A stretch of DNA of 64,000 bases from Acorus gramineus (lineage: Eukaryota > Streptophyta > Magnoliopsida > Acorales > Acoraceae), in NCBI GenBank assembly GCA_030737835.1, contig CM060850.1, forward strand, positions 5,400,015 through 5,464,014, in the 5' to 3' direction. The notes below the pieces were generated by a model that saw only the letters and a program-made list of their open reading frames with translations, did not search any database and was not told the origin of the DNA. The position numbers were made by a program, and so were the translations under genes. Positions 35,187 to 47,916 of the stretch are shown here, piece after piece. Positions within the stretch are counted from its first letter, which is position 1. Each line of letters opens with the position of its first letter.

Positions 35187-35942
35187 AGCATCTCCAATGG
35201 ACATGTTAATTAATCAAGATGTTAAAGTGCCATGTCAGCACTTTGTCACTCAACTAGACACTCATTTACTACATTATTATTTAGTTGTTACTCCAATGGA
35301 CTAGCTAAATGACTAGCCAAAATAATAGTGGGCTCACCTCTCCACCCACTCAAACCTCTCCACCCACCCAAAATAATATTTTTTGAATCTTTTAAATGGT
35401 GGAGCCCACATTTGGTTGACTAAAGCACTAGCCACAGTTAACATTTCCCTTAACATATGACAGGCAATGAAGGGTTGGTGTGGATCTCTATTATACCTGC
35501 GGCCACTTAGGCACTATGGAGATCTAGAAATGCGGTGGTCTTCACTAGGACTACCTTCTATTTTGAAAATCTGTGGGAGATGACGGTCCTTAGCATTAAT
35601 GAATGGAGCAAATGGATTGGCGGAGTCACAAACATCCACATTTCGAATCATGGGTTCTATATCGTTAGATAGGGGCATGGTCTCACTAGTTTGGGTCGAA
35701 GCCTCTTTTACCCATTTGTGATGGTTGAGTGTGAATTTAGTCCTTATGTATTTCCTTTTTTCTTTATCTCTATTCTCTCTCACCCCCAATTCAAACATGC
35801 TTTATCTTGATCTTTTCAGAATAGAATTATGACCACATTTTTTCAAAAAAGAAACATTTCTATTAGAGCACCATTTTTACATATTTTTTAAAAATCTGAC
35901 ACTAACTAGTAAGTTAACATATCCATTAAAGATTCTCTAAGA
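35187..35942. mobile_element. MITE-like element with GAGCATCTCCAATGG ends
   Basis: Left end TAAGAGCATCTCCAATGG then ACATGTTAA; the right end in reverse complement reads TTAGAGAATCTTTAATGG then ATATGTTAA. The first part carries CCACCCACTCAAACC-type text common to this plant family. The second part, about 35460-35860, is different and includes a 94-codon open frame on the - strand with no recognised product, possibly captured DNA. No clear target duplication was found. Confidence 0.55.
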
Positions 35943-36610
35943 CATGAGAGAGTGGTGCTCAGTCATTTTATGACTGAGTGGGTGGATGACAAGTTGTTGT
36001 CATCAAACCTTTTTAGATTTATGGTTGCTTGTGTGTTTGCTTGTGACAACAGATAACAATCCATTGATCAAGATCCACGTGTTTTAAACATTGGAATAAA
36101 TAAACATTTGATGGATAATTTTGATGAGATTTGATACATTTTTTCCAAGAAATTAATCAAAGTATCTGGTGGCTAAGACTTGCATGAGCTGATGTGCATG
36201 TAATTGCCAATGGATTTACACTAACTAAACTCGTCAATGGACCGGATAACTAAATTTCCATATTTGCTCTTAAATTTTTCAGATACCTATAATATTATTC
36301 AAACTCAAATCTTTTTGGATTCAGAGTCTATACAAATATTTTCATGAATTATATATAAAGAATAGTTTTGAATGATGATATTGTGGGTGATGATATTACA
36401 TTGGAAGATGATAAAATATAAACTTCAGGATTTCTGGCATCTTTCAGAAAAATAGTAGAATGAAAATGAAAAGGTATTATGAATTTTGAGGATACAAGAA
36501 AAATCTACTTAAAAATTACATAGGAGGGGCCGATATACTCACACCATGTAGACATAAACCCACCCAAAATTAAAGATTAAAAAAAAAAAAAAAAACTGTT
36601 TGTTAAGACT

Positions 36611-36880
36611 TTGAAACGGACAAAACCCACCTCCACCTACCCCTACTTCGACCACCTCGTCCGCTTGGTCCATCATTTCTTCGAACACCTGATGCGCATC
36701 TTCTTCGTCAACACCACCTTTATCACCTCTATTACCACCACGCTCCGCCGGATCCTCCGCATCCTCCCATCGCTGAAGGTGGTGTCGGCGCTTCCTCCCC
36801 AAATGTGTGGGATGGGAGAGAAGACAAAGGAGAAGAAAGAGAGTGGTGTAAAATGGTTGGGTGGGTTTTCACTTAACCCC
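36611..36880 (+). pseudogene. Coding-like open frame of unknown function, cut by a MITE
   Basis: On the + strand the frame reads YPYFDHLVRLVHHFF, LMRIFFVNTTFITS, TTTLRRILRILPSLKVV and beyond. Codons here strongly favour C or G in the third position, unlike the AT-rich surroundings, as in real plant exons. The peptide is hydrophobic and Arg-rich, and I recognise no family. The last nine codons lie inside the MITE that begins at 36877, so the original 3' end is lost. The complementary frame (36539-36802) is also open but Gly/Asp/Glu-rich. It could be a gene fragment or chance. Confidence 0.3.
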
Positions 36881-37424
36881 CCGTTTGTGGTGGAGCATAA
36901 ATGATGGATAGGAAAGAATACAGTAGAATAGCCCTTAAATAGCTATTTGTTTTACAAGAATAAACCTTGATAGCTATGTCTGGATAAGATAGGATAAGGT
37001 TTGATAACTATTCTAAGAAAATGGTGGAATTGCTTATCAGGGTTTATCTATGCCAATGAATAAAAATACTCTTCTCTGTCATTTTAAAAAATTTATCTAA
37101 CCTAACACTCTCTGCACACATTCTAAAAACTGTCACATCTATCATATCACACACATCTCTCATACTTATTCTCAAACACAAATAATTTATGCAGGGGTAT
37201 AGTTGTCATTTAAAAAGTCATAAACTTTTATCCATCTTTTATCTACCACTTTTCTTTACTTTATCCAAGGTGGACCAAACAACAAAAAGATCAATTTTAT
37301 GTTTCCCAATGAGAATAACAAAAAAAAACAATCAAACAAAAATTTACCTATTCAGCATGATTGCTATCTATCCTAGTATAGCTATCAAAGACGAATAACA
37401 TTATGTCACACCAGAAACGGAGGG
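36877..37424. mobile_element. MITE, family A copy 2 (PIF/Harbinger-like)
   Basis: TAA flanks at 36874-36876 and 37425-37427. Ends: CCCCCCGTTTGTGGTGG and, in reverse complement, CCCTCCGTTTCTGGTGTG. The internal sequence is collinear with 2319-2859. 548 bp, non-coding. Confidence 0.8.
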
Positions 37425-38511
37425 TAAAGGTTTTAAATATATACTGAGGGTGGGTTTAGGGGATTGACAAAAAGGAATGGGGTGGTTCAGATAATGGTGT
37501 GGGATTCTCATTTTACGGTGTGGCTGTAACCGTCCCTTACTTACATAGAAACATAAATTTTACAATGGGTTAAAGACATATGCATCCTTGCAAACATCGA
37601 TAATTTCATATAAGTCTATGTCAAAGTGGGGAGACAAATGAGTATCTGAAAACTCACAAAAAACCAAATTATTATCTGTGTTAAAATTTCATCCAAATTT
37701 GACAGAATATTTTATCACCATGTAATTGTATAAACATTATAGTATCCATAAATAATCATAAAAACAAATTAGTTCATGCAAAAATCATATTATCCTTGTA
37801 AGACTTTTTATGTTTCTTCATTTCCATTAAGGTATTGATTAAAAATAGTTAAAAATTTAAAGATAATTTAATAATTTCATGATTACATGTTAAAGTTAAG
37901 TAAGGTAGATTGAGTTAAAATTTTAATTTTTATTGAAACCAAGAATATATATAGGGTTTTTATGAGTTTTTAAATACTTGTATATCTACCACAACTTTGA
38001 TAAAGACTTTTTTGAGATTACCCATATTTGCGAGGATTTGGATGCCTTGAACTCTTTTACAATATATGTATATATGAGTTCCAAATATATTTATTTATTT
38101 ATTGTGGAGAAGTTACATTGATATCCATGTGCACTTGTAAAATCATTTTCGATATTTAATTATCAATTATCATGTAATTATTTATTTTTCAGATACGGAT
38201 ATGGAATAGATATAGGTATTTTTCGGATGATTCACAGGCTTATCACTGTACTGTTTAACCCTTATTCACCTGCTGCAATAACGATCACAAAGTCTAGAAC
38301 AAATGAAACTCTATATATACCAGTTTTATTCCACCAAGCCAACAAAACATGACTCTTGTGGACCTATAATCAGCGCGTAATGGCGACGGCAATGGCAATA
38401 GCCATTCAACAACAAATTTGACCAAACAACAAAATGAAGAAGAGAAAAGAAAATGCATTTGCCAAGATTGTATGCAAAAAATTATTTTGACAAAATCAGT
38501 ATAGTATGGGA
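37425..38511. other. Intergenic and 3' flank of the HIG1-domain gene
   Basis: AT-rich. The last 200 bp before 38512 are probably the 3' UTR of the - strand HIG1 gene. No other gene recognised. Confidence 0.5.
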
Positions 38512-41500
38512 TCAGTGACTACCATCGAGGTTTCTTTTCCTAGTACCTGTGATATTGTCTCCATAGTAATACGCAGATCCGACCATCAGAGCAACAGTAG
38601 CCCCCTGAACGACAACACGTGCCCTCATCAGCTTCTGACCCAGTTGAGAATTACCATGCTTGAAGCTGATTATCCCCGCAGTGAGCACGCCAGCAGTCAA
38701 AAGAGCTCCTGGAAATGTTTCTAACAATCAGCTAAGCCTAAATGACATGAAAGTTTGAAAGATTGATCGGACTGTCTTTCCAGAGACTCATTTCAGAAAC
38801 TAAAGAAACATTAAGACAAGTTGCCAATCTGCATGTCACATCAGTGTCAACATAGCCATTCATGCTCAGGGAAGGGTGGTTTAACAAATGATGCACCCAA
38901 CATAGTCCTGTACAGACCAAATACCATCAAAATATTCCACGGAATTCTACTGATCAGAAGGGAAAAAAAAATTTGAAGGTGTCTCATTGAATGCATAAGC
39001 ACAATTTAGATAGTTGTCAGAGGTATAGTGGAATGAAAGTATTTTGGGTGTTCGGTTGTTGAAGAGGAAAATTCCAATATATGAAGCAACTAAAATGTAG
39101 GAAAATATATTACAAAGTCCAAAGGGCACTCAGAGATGAGCTTACTATAAGGCAAGCCTATTTAAATTTAGAGCTAACAAGTGATGATTTCTCCTAACCA
39201 AGACATGACAGAACATGAATGTTTACTAAAGCTGATACAGCATAATTTAAAAAAAAACAACTAATAATGAAGCAGAACGTCAAGTAAAATAATAACAGTA
39301 TAAAAAAAAATGAGAATCATGCTTTTTTTATTTTTTTATTTTTGACTGACACCTTGTAATACTCCCAAAGAAAGTCCTTGAACTGAACACATTTTAAAAG
39401 ATCATGTGACAGAGGACGTAGTGTTTGCTCAGTTATCACTATTTTCTTCAGTTGGTTTTGATTGACAATATTAAGGTTTCATCATCAGTAAAACTACTCA
39501 GGTAACAAGACACTGAGTGAGACTATAATCACCAAAATGAGGAAAGATTATAGTTCCTCATTACTACTAGCAAAAAAACACCAGCTAAAAATTTGTTGGC
39601 TCTACATTTGGTTTAAAATTCAACAAAAATATCATGAAGTTTCCATAATTTTTTATCAAATGCAAAAATATTGTTGATGAATTCATATCTTCCATTATCC
39701 CCTCATTTTCTCATAACACAATGGCTTTTGCTTGCCCGATCCATTTCTCAATTGATAAAACCAGATGGAAAATTAATTTTGATTTATGTAAACATACATG
39801 TACAATCTAAAAAAAATTATAATACTTCAACACGTTAGTTTTCCTTAATTATACAACAGCATGCCAACCTTTGATAATACCAATAAACAATTCATTAGAA
39901 ATCACACTTTGAACCATAGTTGTTAAGACATGGAACTGCAAGTGGTGCAAGTTCATTAGGATAAAAACGTCTTACTTGTCCTTTTAGTTGGCATGATATG
40001 ACATTGGTAAACAAACAGATGTGTTACTGACTTTCATTGGGTAACAAAGGAAAGGATTCTTGAGTCTTGATGAATCAAAACCATGAAACTAGAACAGAAA
40101 CGAAAGGCCTGGTCCTATCAAAATGAGGCATATTGGTGAAATGAAAAGGCTCCATGACAATGTTGATGTTTCCTTTTTTTTTCTTTTTTCTTTTTTTAGC
40201 TTTTTTCTTCTTTTTTTTTGGTGGTGTGTGTGTGCCATCAACCAACTGCAGATTGGTCCAACATCCCTGGTTGCCCAGTAGGTGGTGGGAGAGGTGCTAG
40301 CCTTGAAGTACTAGGCAATACCCAATTAACAGGTAGGGAACCTAGTCAATGATTACATGAATACACAGGTATAAGATCACCTCCCATAAGCCGCACATGT
40401 GTCGTTTTAGAAGCCCACAGCATACGATATGGCATATGAGGTTTTAATAGTGGACCATTGAAAGGCATTCCGTTTGAACAGAATAATTGTTATTCGAATA
40501 CCGTTCGAGCGATAGTTCAAACGTCAAAAAAATGAACACCCTGGGAATGATTTCTGTTTGAACGGCATTCGAATGTTTGAACTCCATTCGAACGACAGTG
40601 TAAAAAAATACAATAATGACCGTTCGAACAGACCTATGAGTCCATTCGAATAGGCAATGTGTGACCGTATATGGGGCCGCACATGCAGTTTGGACCCCGA
40701 CCGCATATTACTTTAAAACACTGGCGACGGGTTCTAGTGATATCTGTTTTACCAGATATACCCTCATCGATTGGATCATTCACATATCTTGATAGCATCA
40801 AATATACATCAATCGATGATCTCTGCATCAGATAGCTCAAATTTCCAAAGAAAAACGGATACAACACATATACATACACCAACAATAAATCAGAGAGTCA
40901 AACTGTAGTAATGTATTTGAACAGACAATCGAACATCGAAGACCAAAGAGTTTCAAACCTAGCAATTAAGCAGTAAAGATGTCTCATGAGTCAATACATG
41001 ACTGCGTGTGTAATTATCATAGGTCCATAGAGAGAGGCGGGCTGGCATTTGTGGAAAGCTTCAAGCACCAACAATGCAAGGAACCCAACAAAGTCCCTCC
41101 AAGGAAATTAGAGAACACACAAACTTTTTTTGTCAAATCCAATGCTTATCATGATTTTAGAAAGATATGATTGCAATGATTGGAATAGAAATTTGATTCA
41201 ACAGCTTATTGGACCAGAATCTGCATAAAAACAACAATTGAAGAGCAAAGTAGTTGGTCCATTAGCTAATCTATATGATTTGTACTAATAGACAAACATC
41301 ATGCATATAGGAAAACATCAGGAAGCCAACCCCCCACACTCCAAAGAAATGAAAAGAAAAGATAAAAAAAAATTTAAAAAAAAAAAATACCTCCCATCCA
41401 CACACCACAAAAAAAAGCCCATCACGTCCTACCTCCTCCAAACACCTACTCGCAAACTTGGATTGTTTCTTCTATATCATCTGAATGAGCATTAGGTGAA

Positions 41501-44500
41501 TAAAAGACTGGAGACCTCGAACTCTCTTTCGAGAATGCAGATCTTTTGCATAGCCTAACCTAAAATATAAAAAATGACAAGCAGGATGGCACCCAACACT
41601 GACCACATATAGTATATAGATGTGGTCCGCAGACGCCTGTCACATTCTATCATGGAAAATATTTCAGTTGTAAGCAGTGTTCCTACAATGATGACCCATA
41701 GAATATTCTTTAGGATGGTCAATAAGCCAAAGAAGAGAAGCCTAACCTTCATGATGAAGTGCTAAATCAATATGGGAAGTAATAATTTTGATCCTCCTAA
41801 AGAACCTGATTTACCAATCTAACATAAAAACACTTGTCAAGGGCACTCGACAGTCATGTGAACTGGTCTATGTTCAACGTCAACATCATAGAAGGTCAAT
41901 CAGTCAGGTGCCAAACCAGTGTAGGATCGGTAGTGCCACGAGAGAATGCTCCCGTTTCAAACAGATATATAAATGAGTCTCCATCTGGAAACAATTCCCT
42001 TTGTACATGTTTCAGTATCATTACATACATCTCTCCAAACACCTGATCCAAATTTCACAGACCTCTCATTGGGTTCACAAACACAAGCACATTCATGCTT
42101 TTCCATGCAAAGATCAGAAAGAATAGGAGACCTGACCCATGGTTTAACATATTTTGTGTGTCTTATAAAAAGTAAATTTTTAAAGTTTACCGCAACATAC
42201 CTAACCCCACTTGTCAGCAGCACATGTTGATTACAACTATCAATGCACTACTAACAGAGACAACACATTGATTTGACCGTAGAAGCCTATACTTTTCCCA
42301 GAAATCTACTAATTGTTCCAGAGCAACTAGAAAGAGATTCATTATCCAGAAAGGATTCAGTTCAGATTCAGGTGTAGGGTATACCTATCAGAAGTTTGTT
42401 GCAACTCAATCATGTATGATGGAATTCATCAAAGATTTGACATTTTCTAACTCAAGTCTGTAACTCATCAGAGGGTTGGGAAACAAAGAGAAGATGCGTA
42501 CATTCAAACACCTGAGCCAAATTTCACGGACCTCTCAAGGGATTCACAAAAAACAGCACATTCATGCTTTTCCATGCAACGATCAGACAGAAAGGGAGAC
42601 CCGATCCATGGTTAAATTTATTTTGCGTGTATCCAGTGTCTTATAAACTATAATAAATATTATTTTTTAAGTTTCCCGCTACTTACTTAATGCCTATGCA
42701 GCAGCATATGTTGACTACAATTATCAATACATTGATATGCACTATTAATATCAATACATTGATATGCAGTAATGGTTACAGTGCTCTGCTTGATATTTTA
42801 AAACTGAACTGTAAAGGACTATAGACCATTTAGTTGATGGAGGTGATTGACATGAGAATCAGCACATGATGAAAGAAGAGAAAAAAAGAGTTACATTATA
42901 GTTATTTATGTCTTTTGTTGAATTAGAGATTTTTTCTGTAGTGTCTTAACCGTTTTCCAAAAGGTGTGTGCTTTTAGTGAGCTCAGCAATGACTTGGGCA
43001 CATGCATCTAAAAAAAAAGTTGGTTTGATTCAGTGATTTGAAATCGGTCACACGATGAGACCTAGCATGCAGCCCTCTTTTAAAAGGCATATTCATAATT
43101 TATCTAAATTTTGATTATGCAAAGATAGGGTGGCTGACTTACAGAACTGAGGAGTGATAAAAAGGTTTCTTTTGATGTAAAGGCCTATCTAAATAAATAT
43201 AGAAGAATATTATTCTCTTATGAATTATGTATTCCTCCAAAAACAAGAACCATTGGTTTTGCTCATTTGGCTTGATGGAAAACTTCAAATTGGGAAGATT
43301 AGCCGCTCTCATTAACAAAAGAAAAATAATGAATCCATTAATAATATATGTAGAACTTGTTGGATGAGTGGGTGAGGTTGATTGTGGTGGTTCCCCAAAA
43401 GTAATAGATTGTGAGGGTACAGATAGATATGAGTGTCTAAACCAATTTAAAGTGAAACTCATTAAAGAAAGAAGCAAACAATCATGAAAATTTGTGTAAA
43501 CAAAGAAATAACTAGGAAAATACCAGCTTAAGGGATCCAAAGAGTACTAAAATAGAAAGTTCACAGAAGGCCAAGTTAAAATGAGAAAAAAAAATCCAAG
43601 GAGATGAGGGATGAATATAATATCTTACATGCATGTGGGGACAGAGGAATGTACTGGGCTTTGTTGTAGGAAGAATCAAGAGTTTCTAATAATAGTGAAG
43701 AAAAACTGAAGAGCTCTCATAATAGGTTAGATGGTGCGATAATGAACTTCACGAGAAAACATGAACCAGAAGCAGTTTGAAAGAAAATTTTTGGATGTAG
43801 TTAGTGAAACTTGTACAAGAATATTTAATTTAATTACGAAAAAAAACCTAAAGTGTAGCAAGCACGCAGTAGATCACCTATTCTGTTCAATTTATATATT
43901 TTTGCCAAGTCAATATAGAAGATAATCTGAAAACATGATATAGTCTAGTACTCTAGTAGCTCTAAAGAAGTAAATAAAGAAAATTTTTGGATGTAGTTAG
44001 TGAAACTTGTACAAGAATATTTAATTTAATTAAGAAAAAAAACCTAAAGTGTAGCAAGCACGCAGTAGATCACCTATTCTGTTCAATTTGTATATTTTTG
44101 CCAAGTCAATATAGAAGATAATCTGAAAACATGATATAGTCTAGTACTCTAGTAGCTCTAAAGAAGTAAATAAAATGTTACAGGAATTACAATGGTGTAA
44201 CCAATGTCCAGGAAGAAAGTAATTGAATGTGACAGTAGATGAAATGACCACCGTTTAAGCCAAATTGTCCAAAACCATAACTAGTCCTTGGAAAGAAAAT
44301 GGATATCGTAGACTTATAAAAATGTATAAATGAGTAGTCAAAAGTCTCTAGAAAGTCCAATGGCAGAGATCATAGAAGTCTAGAATCTTGACAGTACAAT
44401 GTCACTGCCCAAATAATTATTCTTGACAAGTGTAAAAACAGAAGCTTAAAGAGATGGACCATGTATTTGTAGTACTTATCATTCTATACAATAGACAAAA

Positions 44501-46734
44501 ATCAAAACAGAGGCAAACATAACATATAGAAAATTAGGATGTGGAAGGGTACATAAAGTGGCTTAGGTATATTAAGGATAGGGTTTCTTAGGTCATGGTG
44601 AAAGATGAGAAATCAAAAAAGACTGCCTCCAAGACTAATGAATGAGAATTGTAATAGGACATTAGATTCAGATAAAACTCCATATTCATGGATGGTGAAA
44701 ACCCACCTATGTCAAGTTAGGATGAAAAACTTTAAATATTAATTGAACTAGATGGAAAGGAGGAATAATTATGGATCCCGTAACCCATGTCTGTATCTTG
44801 GTGAGGATCTTTTACTGTATATCATTTTGTCCACACATTTCTCCTCAAAAAAAAAAAGGGAATAGGAATTAAGACAAACTGGGATGCTAATAAAAGAGTG
44901 AAGAGACACATTAAAAGGAGTAATTTTGCTACCCAGTCCTTAACAAAAATATATTATTACCTAGTTTGAACCAAAGAAACATGCCTCATAAATAGATAGA
45001 TGTTATCAGACCAATATTTAAAATGAAGATATGAAAAATATCCAATTAAATTAAAATATATATTATAAACCACACCACAAAACTATGGAAGCAGGTGATA
45101 GGTACAATATTTTTGCAAAAGATAACGACTTAAAAAAAACACTAAATGCCACATGGTTAATGACATCTAATTAAATCTATTATACAACGCCTCAACTAAA
45201 TTCTCCATAGTTGAACAACAAAATTTGCAACCACATATCTTGGGCTCAAATCCCACTGTTTACCACCATAAAAAAAAAAAAAACCCGCTAAATTCAACCT
45301 ATCAGAGCCTGTTCAAACAGTTTGGGGTCGGCTTATCAATGATAGATATAAATATATAATATTTTCTACATTGGATATCAACCATTAGAAAATAAAAACA
45401 CTCCACTTACATCTGGACTTTGAGCATCAAAACAATGAAAAGATGAAGTATTTTTATATGCTGGACAAAGAGCCTTATCTACTGCACCAATCCTATAAGA
45501 TGAATTTGGTAGTGGTGAGAAAGAAAGGGTTTAAATAAGCATTAGAATGATAATTGCCCACATGTACGGAGTTAGCTAGGATTGACTATGGACAAATTCA
45601 TTAACTTTGATTGTCAATAGTCTTTTACAAATATTCCACAATAAATGGGAATCAAAAGACTTATCCCATGAAAATGAGCTAGTCAGACAAAAAGACCACA
45701 ATAACAATTATGTCGAATAACGACGGCTATCGATCTGAAATTTTCTATAGGTGAAATCAATCTTGGGAGGTCAGCTAGTGGGGAGGGATAGGAACCCACA
45801 TGCAGGGCTAGACGAAGAGAAATTTGCAATCACAGAAATCTACCTCATTAGTTACTCAATTCAAATTCTTGTAAGCAGAGAGTAACTGTTTAACTCTCCT
45901 AAAATTTTAAAGCACCAAATGAAGAGGTAAGAATATGCATTTAATAATATCTAATGAAATGCAACAACCACAGAGCTAAAGCTGAAATTAGACCCAATTA
46001 TTATTTATAAAATATGTAAAATGACGAAAATTTGTGCTAGTTCTTTTACTAATTCAAGAGATAAAAGCAGACCCCATCCATCAAATCCCACCAACAACGG
46101 ACAGATTAAACAATTACAAGATGCCCTCAACTCCAATCTGCAGCCAACAATAAAATTGACTAACAGATGGGAAAACTATCCAAATAAACCAATGGTAATC
46201 AACATATTTCCTACTTGAAGCTGAACTCTAATTCCCATCCATAAATCGGGTCCTTACCCCCATGAACCCAAAGAATCACGCGCCTATAACATTTTCATAT
46301 AAATTCCAAGAAAACTCCTCCTTCCACAAAATCTACCAGAACTGGATTCCCGAGAAGAAAGAATTCTCCTTTTTAACATCAATTGCAATTACACAAGCAC
46401 ACACAAAAAACCCAAATTTGACAAAGCAAAATAAGAGAGAATAAAATGAGCCCACATCCAAAAGATCACAAAAACCTACAAGGATGAGAAAACAAAGTAA
46501 TACCCATTAAACTTAAGAGAAAAAAAAAAGAACAGAAACCAAGAACAATGAATCTACGAATAGCCTCTAAATGGGTATTCCGGTATGAATAAAACATATA
46601 TAACTGTCAAATGTCTATGCTAATAGATCAAACGAATACTGGTTACCGATCGGAACGAGAGGGTTCTTAACGGTCTTCTTTCTGCCGCCAAGGAAGTCCT
46701 CCAGATGTGAATCGGCAGTTCCCGCTTTGTCCAT
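38512..46734 (-). CDS. HIG1-domain protein (respiratory supercomplex factor family), 2 exons
   Basis: Exon 1 is 46734-46647 (88 bp) and exon 2 is 38708-38512 (197 bp). They join in frame to 94 residues. The protein starts MDKAGTADSHLEDFLGG, followed by NPLVPIG and two hydrophobic helices (about residues 27-45 and 60-77). Between them lies GNSQLGQKLMRARVVVQG, the HIG_1_N signature with its Q..RARV..Q core, and the protein ends after YYYGDN in a basic tail. HIG1 proteins (yeast Rcf1/Rcf2, animal HIGD2) sit in the mitochondrial inner membrane and help assemble or stabilise complex III-IV supercomplexes. There is no long presequence, as is usual for the family. Donor CG/GTAACC and acceptor TTTCCAG/GA are canonical. 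The start is fixed by the only ATG in frame before the conserved block. The single intron is 7938 bp, extreme for a gene of this size. I found no other gene within it. Confidence 0.92.
40380..40730. repeat. TTCGAAC-rich repeat zone
   Basis: CATTCGAACG, GTTCGAAC, GTTTGAAC and CATTCGAATG variants recur at least eight times in about 200 bp (40470-40650). They are flanked by CCGCACATG and ACGATATGGCATATG on the left and ACCGTATATGGGGCCGCACATG on the right, in a partly mirrored arrangement. Probably a transposon terminal region; the class is unknown. Confidence 0.5.
42032..42752. repeat. Two direct copies of a ~220-bp segment
   Basis: Copies at about 42032-42245 and 42503-42750 share CAAACACCTGA, CCAAATTTCAC, CACATTCATGCTTTTCCATG and GAGACC, and both end in ATCAAT followed by ATGCACTA. 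Diverged, so an old duplication within the HIG1-gene intron. Confidence 0.75.
43783..44174. repeat. 196-bp tandem duplication, about 99% identical
   Basis: The unit from 43783-43978 is repeated at 43979-44174 with only two visible differences (ATTACG/ATTAAG and TTTATAT/TTTGTAT). Recent duplication within the HIG1-gene intron. If an assembly artefact is excluded, it would be polymorphic. Confidence 0.92.
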
Positions 46735-47900
46735 TCTCTTCCGATCGGCTCCTCCCCCTCTTGCTTTCCAAGTCTGGGTGATGGAAGGAGAAACAAAGAC
46801 TAGATGTGAAGCGCGTGCCGCGCCCGCTCAAGTGGGTTATTATAAAAAGTTTTAATTTCTTATTTTATTTAACAAAGTTCATTAAAGTTTTAGTCGGGGG
46901 AAAAATCCAAATAACCCCCTGTAAACTGTTTCCTAAATTTCATATAATTCTCTGAAAATACCTATATAAATCTAAATAATCTCATGAGTTAAATTTTCAT
47001 TGACAAATGAGAAATATTCTGTGAATATTCTATTTTGTTAACTATGATTGAAAACGCAATATATTAAAAATTTTCTATAATATGTTAAAAATGTAAAAAA
47101 CCTTATAAAATTGATGATTTTATCACTTTGAATAGATTATAAAACTTTATCCGGATGGGTAAAATCATCATTTATAAAAGATTTTTACATTCTTAACACG
47201 TTGTATCAGGTTTTTGGTATAACTCAACACGATTAATCAAATAGAAAATTCATAAAATATATCTCATCTATCAACGGAAATTTTACTTTAGAGGGGGGGG
47301 GCTATTTAGATTTATATAAGAGTTTTTAGGGGTTATATGAACTTCAAGAAAATTTAGGGGGTTATTGGATTTTGGGCAGTTTTTATATTGATTCTTCCTT
47401 GATTCAAAACTGGTGCAACTCAAGTGGATGGGATCTGTTCCACGTTCAATCCCATTAGGCCTATGGTTCTATGGTGAGAAGGTTTGACAATCTTATAAGA
47501 GATTCTTTTATTTTTATAAAGTTTAAAATGTACCTCATATTATCATATACATAGTTAGAATTTAGAAACACACTAAAGCGTATCCATTGTTAGACAAATT
47601 ATATGACTTGTTAAATTTTTTAACAATTATTAAAAATATATTCATTCAACTTTAATTGAACGATATATTTTTTTGTCAAAGCATATATATAGTTAGATGA
47701 TATTTATTATTTAAAAAAAAATAAAAAATAAATGTTGTTTGTATTTTGGACTGTAAAATAGATAGAGTCTAACATTTTCCTTTTGAAAATTCACCATGTC
47801 TTTTTTATTTTTGAAGAAAAAATAAGAAATATATTTTAACTATAAAAATAATTTTTCATTAATTTAACAAAAGTATTTTTTTTTTTTCAAATGTTGCCTT
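46735..47900. other. Upstream region of the HIG1-domain gene
   Basis: The first 100 bp (46735-46835) are GC-richer and are probably the leader or core promoter. Beyond that it is AT-rich. Between about 46900 and 47390 a foldback is visible: GGGGGTTATTGGATTTT at the right and AAAATCCAAATAACCCCC at the left, with AACTGTTTCCTAAATTTC-type arms, suggesting a further MULE/foldback MITE of about 480 bp. Confidence 0.5.
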
Positions 47901-47916
47901 AGAATTCTTGAAAGTA

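Larger units (their letters stand above)
38709..46646 (-). other. 7.9-kb intron of the HIG1-domain gene
   Basis: This intron contains a 196-bp near-perfect tandem duplication (43783-44174), a dispersed ~220-bp direct duplication (42.03-42.25 and 42.50-42.75 kb), a TTCGAAC-rich repeat zone (40.38-40.73 kb), a T-rich tract near 40.18-40.22 kb, a possible SINE-like relic near 45.2 kb and otherwise unremarkable AT-rich sequence. None of its open frames resembles a known protein. Confidence 0.75.

Noticed and set aside
36539..36802. Gly/Asp/Glu-rich open frame on the - strand
   Set aside because: It overlaps the + strand frame with better codon character, and its peptide looks like the reverse reading of C/G-ending codons.
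42032..44174. Repeats in the HIG1-gene intron considered as a CRISPR or regulated array
   Set aside because: They are only two-copy duplications without regular spacers, in a plant nuclear intron.
45150..45300. Second SINE
   Set aside because: There is a B-box-like GGGCTCAAATCCCAC and an A-run, but no A box or flanking duplication was found.
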